Shown in pieces: positions 59,001-64,000 of a stretch of 64,000 nucleotides of DNA. Positions within the stretch are counted from its first letter, which is position 1. Every line of letters begins with the position of its first letter. Below the pieces are notes generated by a model, which ran no database searches, was not told the DNA's origin, and worked only from the letters and a program-made list of their open reading frames with translations. Where the stretch lies: contig NC_083579.1 in assembly GCF_027579695.1 (NCBI RefSeq), positions 70,099,371-70,163,370 of the forward strand. Reading direction: 5' to 3'. This DNA comes from Neoarius graeffei. Lineage: Eukaryota > Chordata > Actinopteri > Siluriformes > Ariidae. A program made the position numbers and the translations under genes.

Positions 59001-62000
59001 ACTTATAGCATAGATATAGTTGCCAGCGGGGGATATTGTACTCTCTGAGCACTCTTGTTTATAAGACTTATCGTTTTATTTTCTGTTAAATGTAATAAAA
59101 TAAAATCTAATATACAACCCCGATTCCAAAAAAGTTGGGACAAAGTACAAATTGTAAATAAAAATGGAATGCAATGATGTGGAAGTTTCAAAATTCCATA
59201 TTTTATTCAGAATAGAACATAGATGACATATCAAATGTTTAAACTGAGAAAATGTATCATTTAAAGAGAAAAATTAGGTGATTTTAAATTTCATGACAAC
59301 AACACATCTCAAAAAAGTTGGGACAAGGCCATGTTTACCACTGTGAGACATCCCCTTTTTTCTTTACAACAGTCTGTAAACGTCTGGGGACTGAGGAGAC
59401 AAGTTGCTCAAGTTTAGGGATAGGAATGTTAACCCATTCTTGTCTAATGTAGGATTCTAGTTGCTCAACTGTCTTAGGTCTTTTTTGTCGTATCTTCCGT
59501 TTTATGATGCGCCAAATGTTTTCTATGGGTGAAAGATCTGGACTGCAGGCTAGCCGGTTCAGTACCCGGACCCTTCTTCTACGCAGCCATGATGCTGTAA
59601 TTGATGCAGTATGTGGTTTGGTATTGTCATGTTGGAAAATGCAAGGTCTTCCCTGAAAGAGACGTCGTCTGGATGGGAGCATATGTTGCTCTAGAACCTG
59701 GATATACCTTTCAGCATTGATGGTGTCTTTCCAGATGTGTAAGCTGCCCATGCCACACGCACTAATGCAACCCCATACCATCAGAGATGCAGGCTTCTGA
59801 ACTGAGTGCTGATAACAACTTGGGTCGTCCTTCTCCTCTTTAGTGCGAATGACACGGCGTCCCTGATTTCCATAAAGAACTTCAAATTTTGATTCATCTG
59901 ACCACAGAACAGTTTTCCACTTTGCCACAGTCCATTTTAAATGAGCCTTGGCCCAGAGAAGACGTCTGCGCTTCTGGATCATGTTTAGATACGGCTTCTT
60001 CTTTGAACTATAGAGTTTTAGCTGGCAACGGCGGATGGCACGGTGAATTGTGTTCACAGATAATGTTCTCTGGAAATATTCCTGAGCCCATTTTGTGATT
60101 TCCAATACAGAAGCATGCCTGTATGTGATGCAGTGCCGTCTAAGGGCCCGAAGATCACGGGCACCCAGTATGGTTTTCCGGCCTTGACCCTTACGCACAG
60201 AGATTCTTCCAGATTCTCTGAATCTTTTGATGATATTATGCACTGTAGATGATGATATGTTCAAACTCTTTGCAATTTTACACTGTCGAACTCCTTTCTG
60301 ATATTGCTCCACTATTTGTCGGTGCAGAATTAGGGGGATTGGTGATCCTCTTCCCATCTTTACTTCTGAGAGCCGCTGCCACTCCAAGATGCTCTTTTTA
60401 TAGCCAGTCATGTTAATAACCTATTGCCAATTGACCTAATGAGTTGCAATTTGGTCCTCCAGCTGTTCCTTTTTTGTACCTTTAACTTTTCCAGCCTCTT
60501 ATTGCCCCTGTCCCAACTTTTTTGAGATGTGTTGCTGTCATGAAATTTCAAATGAGCCAATATTTGGCATGAAATTTCAAAATGTCTCACTTTCGACATT
60601 TGATATGTTGTCTATGTTCTGTTGTGAATACAATATCAGTTTTTGAGATTTGTAAATTATTGCATTCCGTTTTTATTTACAATTTGTACTTTGTCCCAAC
60701 TTTTTTGGAATCGGGGTTGTATTAACATGATGACCAACACTGTATGTTAACATTGTTGTCGCCTTCCAGGGGATGTCTGCACACCAGATCTTTGACTGGC
60801 ATCGTGAAAAAGGAGGACTTGGTTCTCAACTCAGAGTATCTCACCACTTTACTGGTTGTGGTGCCCAGGTTAGTGTGTGTTAGTGGTTAGTGGTGTTTAA
60901 ACTACAGTCAGTAATTACTATTAAGCAAATAGAGCGTCTGACTCATTTTATTTTAATGTTAATCTATGAATGTTGTACTGTAATTAATTATACTAGTTGA
61001 TTAAACACACCCACACCCCTACATTCCTGTTAATATGCCCATTTTATCCTGTATGTATAAATATTTCTTATATACCATTGTATGTTAGCCATTTCACTGC
61101 AACTACCTCAGCTCAATGTTGCACAACATTGTATTACACAATCAGCTTCACATTTCTGCACTTTATTCCACATATAGTCCATACTTTTTCTGCCATATAT
61201 CTTTTATATTACAACTTCAAAGCAGAAACATTTGGGACGGTATGGAAACAATGTTCCTCAAAGAAAGATATGAAGGGATTTGAATATTTCATGCTCTATG
61301 TTGCATAATATCATTAAACTATTCAAGGAATTTCTGTGCATAAAGGGCAAAGGGCTCAAGCCAAAGCTGAACACCTGTGATCTCTGATCCCTCAGACGGC
61401 ACCGCATCAAGAATCATCATTTATCTGTAGCTGATATAACCACATGGGCTCGGGATTACTTTGGCAAACTTTTGTCAAGTTCTACAATACAGAGTTATGT
61501 CCACAAATGCCAGTTAAAACTTTACTTTGCAAAAAGGAGGCCTTATTGTAACTGTGTCTAGAAGCACCGTCAACTTCTCTGGGCTCAGAGGCATCTAGAT
61601 GGACCATCACACAGTGGAAGCATGTATTCCAGGTCTTCTTTGGAAGAAATGGACACTGTGTGCTCCAGACCAAAGACAAAAAGGACTGTTACCAGCAACA
61701 AGTCCAAAAGCCAGAGGGTGTCATGGTATGGGGTTGTGTCAGTACCTTTAACAAGGATCACTTACATTTTGTGATTGCAGCATTAATGCAGAAAAGTAAA
61801 TTGAGATTTTCAAGCAACACATGCTGCCTTTACAGCCAGATGGCCTTTTGATTTCATAAAATCGGTGAAATTTAGCTCCCTCTGAAATTTGGTTTATTTC
61901 TGTAATATCTCACAAAATATCAGGCCATTCTATGGCTGGGAAGTTATTTAATTTGAAGGGATTCCCGAGCAAATAATGTGCATAAAATCGCTCGCTTCGG

Positions 62001-63714
62001 GCAGTCAAGCAGACAGAGGAAGTTCGTGTGCGCATGCGCAGGTTTACTGCCTTCTTCTTTTTCTTTTGGGTTTTACGGCAGCTGGCATCCACAGTGTTGC
62101 ATTACTGGTTTACCTTTGAGCGTGCACTGACAGTTCCATCATTCTGTCGCTAAACGAACAGCTGATCACACCGAGGTGCTCGCTGAGCACCGATATTTAT
62201 TAGTTTGGTCCTGCGTTTCCTTTCCTTCGCATATAACATCACGTCTTTTCTTCTCGCTTTCCGTTACTGTAGTCGGTCTTTCACATTTCATTCACACACT
62301 CGCGTCCTCCATTTTTCTCTCCTGTTTCAAATTTGTATCCCACAATGCCTTGTGCGAACAGGGAAAGCCCACCACATGATGCATGATGTAGTATCTTGAA
62401 TTGGGTCATGGTGAAGCAGGAAAAAATAGCAGAGAATTTAGGGCCATGTGGCTCAAAATTCATTAATTGTTCTGTTAAAAAACGTAGAATAAAATGGCAA
62501 GTCTGTGATTTGAATTCAGAAGGTTTTGGTCCACTAAACAAAAATAATTGGGTGTCAGGAAAAATTGTTTTTAAGACCTAAACTTGAAAAATCTGAAAGG
62601 CAGTCTATCTTTAAGACGACATCTTTTCCAGGGATATTTCAACAAAACAATGCAAAACCACATTCTGTACACGTTACAAAGACATGGCTGTGGAAGAAGA
62701 TGGTGCCTGTCCCCTCTGTCCCATTGTTTTCAGTTTTAATTTCAATTTCAACATACCGTCCCACTTTTTTCTGATTTGGGCTTGTAGCTTTTCATATTTT
62801 TCTTTTTCTACTTGTATGCTCGTAAATTCTGCTTTTATGTACATTTTGTTTTTATGTCGTGGAATAAAAACAGGAAATGAAAAATAATTAAAAGCATTTC
62901 ACTGAATACTGTACTGTGTATGGTTGTGTGTGTGAGAGACCAATAAAATTTGATTTTGAAACCCATTTTTACAGGATGTGTATTAGGCAGTGGGAAAACA
63001 CCTATGAATCCATGTCAGAGTTTGTGGTTCCTCGCTCCAGCAGGTTAGTTCCCGTCATTTGTTCCTGTTTATTCTTAGCTCAGCTAACTAATCACCCATT
63101 CATGACCGCAGTCCAGCTCTAGCCATAGGTCAGCAGGTTAAGTTCACCCAAGTATAAAGTTACTGATGGAAAGCAAGCATCTCACCTCAGCCTCCATGAC
63201 CGATATCCATCTCAGTGGCTCTAATTAGCCTGTTTTACTTCGTCCTCATTAAGCAGTCAGCCTCAGAAGATCAGACACCGTTCACCATGTAGGATGTCCT
63301 GGTTGTTTGTTGCAACAGCAGTGAATAGCAATTATACTGACGTTAAAAATGATAAAAGAAAATGAAAAATAAAAATAACCATCGTCCTTATCTTAACCTA
63401 TATACTGGTGATACGGCTTTAAAACGTTTTTATTATGTGCCATAGGAAGTTGCTGGAGGAAGAGGACGCTGGGATTTTCACAGTGACACTATTCAAGAAT
63501 GCTGTCAAAGAATTCAAAGCCAATGCCAAAAAGCACAAGTAAGTGTACCTTATCAAACACACATGCATATATATATTTGAGGTGAACGTATTCTTGAAAC
63601 CTCAAACAGTTTGTGGTCTCTGATAGATTCACAGTGCGAGACTTCAACTTAGAGGAAGCCGAATGGCAACAAAAGGAGATGAGCCGCCTCAGCATTGATA
63701 AGAAAGAACAGTAT
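47896..63714 (+). CDS. atp6v1c2: V-ATPase subunit C, isoform 2-like (9 exons, 3' partial)
   Basis: Subunit C of the V1 sector links the peripheral stalks of the vacuolar proton pump and controls V1-V0 assembly; it acts on the cytosolic face of acidic organelles and acid-secreting plasma membranes. Nine exons give 819 bases (273 codons) in unbroken phase: [10 protein letters not shown] start, [110 protein letters not shown] and FTVRDF. The family is about 380-430 residues, so the C-terminal third lies beyond 64000. The AGIFTVTLF wording and the NOL10 neighbour favour C2 over C1. Confidence 0.95.
48597..48664 (+). CDS. atp6v1c2: ATP6V1C2 coding exon 2
   Basis: [20 protein letters not shown] and then AE; acceptor accag, donor gtaagc; exit phase 2. 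Confidence 0.96.
48703..49815. repeat. Unnamed interspersed repeat, copy B, split by SINE
   Basis: Matches copy C (61848-62610) from ttcataaaatcggtgaaatt onward and copy A from the gtttacctttgagcg block. V-SINE copy 6 is inserted at 49167-49549. Confidence 0.75.
49167..49549 (+). mobile_element. V-SINE copy 6 (plus)
   Basis: Full-length; duplication acaatgccttgc at 49155-49166 and 49550-49561; inserted in repeat copy B. Confidence 0.92.
49932..50468. mobile_element. Mariner-type MITE with TA duplication
   Basis: Left end cagtactgtgcaaaagtctt and right end with gcctaagact...cagtactg are inverted; TA at 49930-49931 and 50469-50470. No ORF. Confidence 0.8.
50471..51003. other. ATP6V1C2 intron 2, (TTTG)n at 50847-50886
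   Basis: Nothing beyond the tetranucleotide run is recognised. Confidence 0.6.
51004..51089 (+). CDS. atp6v1c2: ATP6V1C2 coding exon 3
   Basis: [20 protein letters not shown] and then MENVLANG; acceptor ttcacag, donor gtatat. Confidence 0.96.
51496..52147 (-). pseudogene. Tc1-like transposase, catalytic part only
   Basis: Open from [20 protein letters not shown] through [18 protein letters not shown] and [11 protein letters not shown] to the C-terminus GGHTRY (about 217 residues), so all three acidic residues are kept. Both helix-turn-helix DNA-binding units are absent. Confidence 0.9.
52149..52551. mobile_element. Partial MITE of the ttttccactacc family
   Basis: Begins ggccttttccactaccc; body similar in reverse to 31700-32143. 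The other end is replaced by the next element. Confidence 0.7.
52552..54402 (-). mobile_element. Harbinger-like element with Myb/SANT exon
   Basis: Inverted ends ggccctgtactacgaagc and gttcgtagtacagggcc. On minus it carries a Myb/SANT-like exon, the accessory DNA-binding gene of PIF/Harbinger transposons. No DDE transposase frame is found. Confidence 0.65.
53989..54192 (-). CDS. Myb/SANT-like domain exon (Harbinger accessory protein)
   Basis: The 67-codon frame reads [20 protein letters not shown], then [17 protein letters not shown]. It has the three-helix spacing and conserved Trp of Myb/SANT-like domains of Harbinger partner proteins, which bring the transposase to DNA. It stops just after helix 3, at a likely exon end. 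It is either a first exon or a truncated relic. Confidence 0.65.
   Translation of the reverse strand: MARSPCFTEEECAVIMQSYEEFKTTLRAKSNTAAANKDRQACWQRIADRVNAQVHSPFYMFQNRSIG
54601..54660. repeat. (TTA)n microsatellite
   Basis: About 55 bp of TTA/ATT triplets. Confidence 0.98.
54954..55048 (+). CDS. atp6v1c2: ATP6V1C2 coding exon 4
   Basis: [20 protein letters not shown] and then [12 protein letters not shown]; acceptor tttcag, donor gtatac. Strongly conserved block of subunit C. Confidence 0.97.
55159..55250 (+). CDS. atp6v1c2: ATP6V1C2 coding exon 5
   Basis: [20 protein letters not shown] and then [10 protein letters not shown]; coiled-coil-like. Acceptor gtcag, donor gtaagt. Intron 4 is only 110 bp. 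Confidence 0.95.
55347..55722 (+). mobile_element. V-SINE copy 7 (plus)
   Basis: Full-length; flanks ggttggcgtt (55337-55346) and ggttggcatt (55723-55732), one mismatch. Confidence 0.92.
55733..56935. repeat. AT-rich repeat-like region with inverted stretches
   Basis: Short internal inversions, such as tatatcagatatat near 55740 with its counterpart near 55800, and gaagtttatcttc/gaagataaacttc at 56839 and 56888. An (ATT)n run is at 55999-56024. Probably one or more MITEs; borders not resolved. Confidence 0.4.
56936..58090. other. ATP6V1C2 intron 5, nothing recognised
   Basis: AT-rich, no exon-like or repeat signal that I can support. Confidence 0.5.
58091..59060 (+). repeat. Interspersed repeat with nested MITE
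   Basis: Starts at cccttgcgggccaagaggcc, has a (CCGT)n/(CCAT)n run at 58150-58220, and two partly duplicated blocks ending acaatttcatgagggt. Opposite-orientation copy at 18960-19500. Confidence 0.7.
58457..58870. mobile_element. MITE with aaagcccagcgcacac ends
   Basis: Ends aaagcccagcgcacacaggc and gcctgtgtgcgccgggcttt are inverted with one mismatch in 20. Inserted into the surrounding repeat. Confidence 0.85.
59115..60719 (-). mobile_element. Tc1/mariner family 1, copy 3, apparently intact
   Basis: The terminal inverted repeats run about 60 bp from caaccccgattccaaaaaag with about one mismatch. TA is at 59113-59114 and 60720-60721. The transposase frame is uninterrupted. Confidence 0.95.
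59335..60411 (-). CDS. Tc1/mariner DD34E transposase, full-length
   Basis: Cut-and-paste transposase. The frame allows 358 residues from MTGYKKS; the likelier start is the internal MGRGSPIPL (residue 19), as in Tc1 relatives, giving 340. Order: two helix-turn-helix units ([30 protein letters not shown]) with a GRKTI linker between, then the catalytic core with [30 protein letters not shown] and [11 protein letters not shown]. The spacing between the second Asp and the Glu is 34. Odd points: Thr for Ala after DN, and NRLACSPD where copies 1 and 2 have NW(P)ACSPD or NWSACSPD. Normal C-terminus at KGDVSQW. Activity is inference. Confidence 0.93.
   Translation of the reverse strand: MTGYKKSILEWQRLSEVKMGRGSPIPLILHRQIVEQYQKGVRQCKIAKSLNISSSTVHNIIKRFRESGRISVRKGQGRKTILGARDLRALRRHCITYRHASVLEITKWAQEYFQRTLSVNTIHRAIRRCQLKLYSSKKKPYLNMIQKRRRLLWAKAHLKWTVAKWKTVLWSDESKFEVLYGNQGRRVIRTKEEKDDPSCYQHSVQKPASLMVWGCISACGMGSLHIWKDTINAERYIQVLEQHMLPSRRRLFQGRPCIFQHDNTKPHTASITASWLRRRRVRVLNRLACSPDLSPIENIWRIIKRKIRQKRPKTVEQLESYIRQEWVNIPIPKLEQLVSSVPRRLQTVVKKKGDVSQW
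60770..60868 (+). CDS. atp6v1c2: ATP6V1C2 coding exon 6
   Basis: [20 protein letters not shown] and then [12 protein letters not shown]. The acceptor ttccag lies only 50 bp from the end of a mariner copy (60719). Confidence 0.96.
60870..61230. other. ATP6V1C2 intron 6, AT-rich, nothing recognised
   Basis: No gene or repeat seen. Confidence 0.5.
61231..62790 (+). mobile_element. Ancient mariner-like relic split by repeat copy C
   Basis: 61290-61845 contains decayed transposase coding (gttgcataatatcattaaac; [11 protein letters not shown] near 61720) related to family 1. 62615-62780 continues with caaaacaatgcaaaaccaca and cgtcccacttttttctgatt. The unnamed repeat copy C lies between. Multiple stops and shifts. 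Confidence 0.6.
61848..62610. repeat. Unnamed interspersed repeat, copy C
   Basis: The most complete uninterrupted copy; shares ends with copy B (ttttgatttcataaaatcgg to aaatctgaaaggc). Confidence 0.75.
62975..63043 (+). CDS. atp6v1c2: ATP6V1C2 coding exon 7
   Basis: [20 protein letters not shown] and then SS; acceptor ttacag, donor gttagt. Confidence 0.95.
63446..63538 (+). CDS. atp6v1c2: ATP6V1C2 coding exon 8
   Basis: [20 protein letters not shown] and then [10 protein letters not shown]; acceptor catag, donor gtaagt. Confidence 0.96.
63627..63714 (+). CDS. atp6v1c2: ATP6V1C2 coding exon 9
   Basis: [20 protein letters not shown] and then LSIDKKEQY; acceptor gatag, donor gtgagt, phase 0. 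Last exon in the window; in C2 orthologues an alternative insert follows this point. Confidence 0.95.
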
Positions 63715-63893
63715 GTGAGTAACACTTGGATATATCTCCAGATAGCTACAGGATATACACTCACTGGCCCCTCATGCTGCAGCAACACAATGGATAAAAT
63801 GCAGATACAGGCCAAGAGCTTCAGTTAATGTTTACATCAAATATCAGAATGGGGGAACAATGTGATCTCAGTGACGTTAACCGTATCTAACTT

Positions 63894-64000
63894 CTGCAGT
63901 TAACTATTGTGGCATAACTCTCATCCCAATAGCAGCCAAAATTTTCAACAAACTCCTCCTTAATCGCATTGTTCCTCGCCTCGAGCCATTCCTTCGCATG
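63894..64000 (+). pseudogene. LINE reverse transcriptase fragment at window edge
   Basis: One frame reads NYCGITLIPIAAKIFNKLLL and then NRIVPRLEPFLRM, the RT block 1/2 region of non-LTR retrotransposons (NYRGI...AAK...NRI). It continues off the window, so integrity is unknown. Confidence 0.75.

Noticed and set aside
61660..61851. 63-codon ORF as a gene
   Set aside because: It is a fragment of the decayed mariner transposase (VMVWGCVS) flanked by stops.

Overview
This window is nuclear DNA of a ray-finned fish. It shows GT-AG introns, two single-copy vertebrate genes and a dense, nested load of teleost transposons: Tc1/mariner, hAT, TTAA-site (Kolobok-like) and Harbinger-like elements, V-type SINEs, LINE tails and a Penelope-like element. 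The repeat set resembles ostariophysan fish, possibly a catfish; that last step is a weak guess made from memory of repeat types.

Two host genes are arranged head to head. NOL10 (nucleolar WD-repeat protein of 18S rRNA processing) lies on the minus strand. Its start codon is at 42569 and 12 coding exons run leftward to 9862, covering about the first 325 residues; the remaining exons must lie left of the window. ATP6V1C2 (V-ATPase V1 subunit C, isoform 2) lies on the plus strand. Its start codon is at 47896 and nine coding exons run to 63714, covering about 273 residues; it continues past the right edge. All exon phases join without a break, so both genes look intact. The same neighbour pair is known at human 2p25, which supports the C2 isoform call. 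The roughly 5.3 kb between the start codons is largely V-SINE copies nested in and around a hAT element, plus a mariner-type MITE.

Layout: 1-3829 is a decayed Penelope-like element with inserts. 3830-9861 holds SINEs, a hAT, a 0.9 kb GA tract and a tandem array with AGGTCA motifs, all in NOL10 intron 12. 9862-13230 has NOL10 exons 12-8 with a Tc1 copy split by a 641 bp foldback element. 13563-17129 is a hAT carrying two further elements. 17484-20750 is a decayed Tc1 filled with LINE tails. 21276-28013 is two abutting TTAA-type elements with THAP-domain exons, the larger stuffed with a hAT and a Tc1. 28958-32725 has two BED-type hAT copies in opposite orientation around NOL10 exons 6-4. 33248-35108 is an element with a 9 bp target duplication carrying a RecQ-like helicase fragment. 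36091-36867 is a hAT with a perfect 8 bp duplication. 37272-41978 has two Tc1/mariner copies. 42040-42569 holds NOL10 exons 3-1. 47896-63714 is ATP6V1C2, whose introns contain SINEs, a Tc1, a Harbinger-like element with a Myb/SANT exon and one mariner copy with an uninterrupted transposase.

The host genes do unrelated jobs (ribosome assembly; proton pumping). I find no operon-like or defence system. The most unusual pattern is that nine or ten independent non-autonomous transposons keep only a first-exon DNA-binding (or helicase) module and have lost their catalytic exons.
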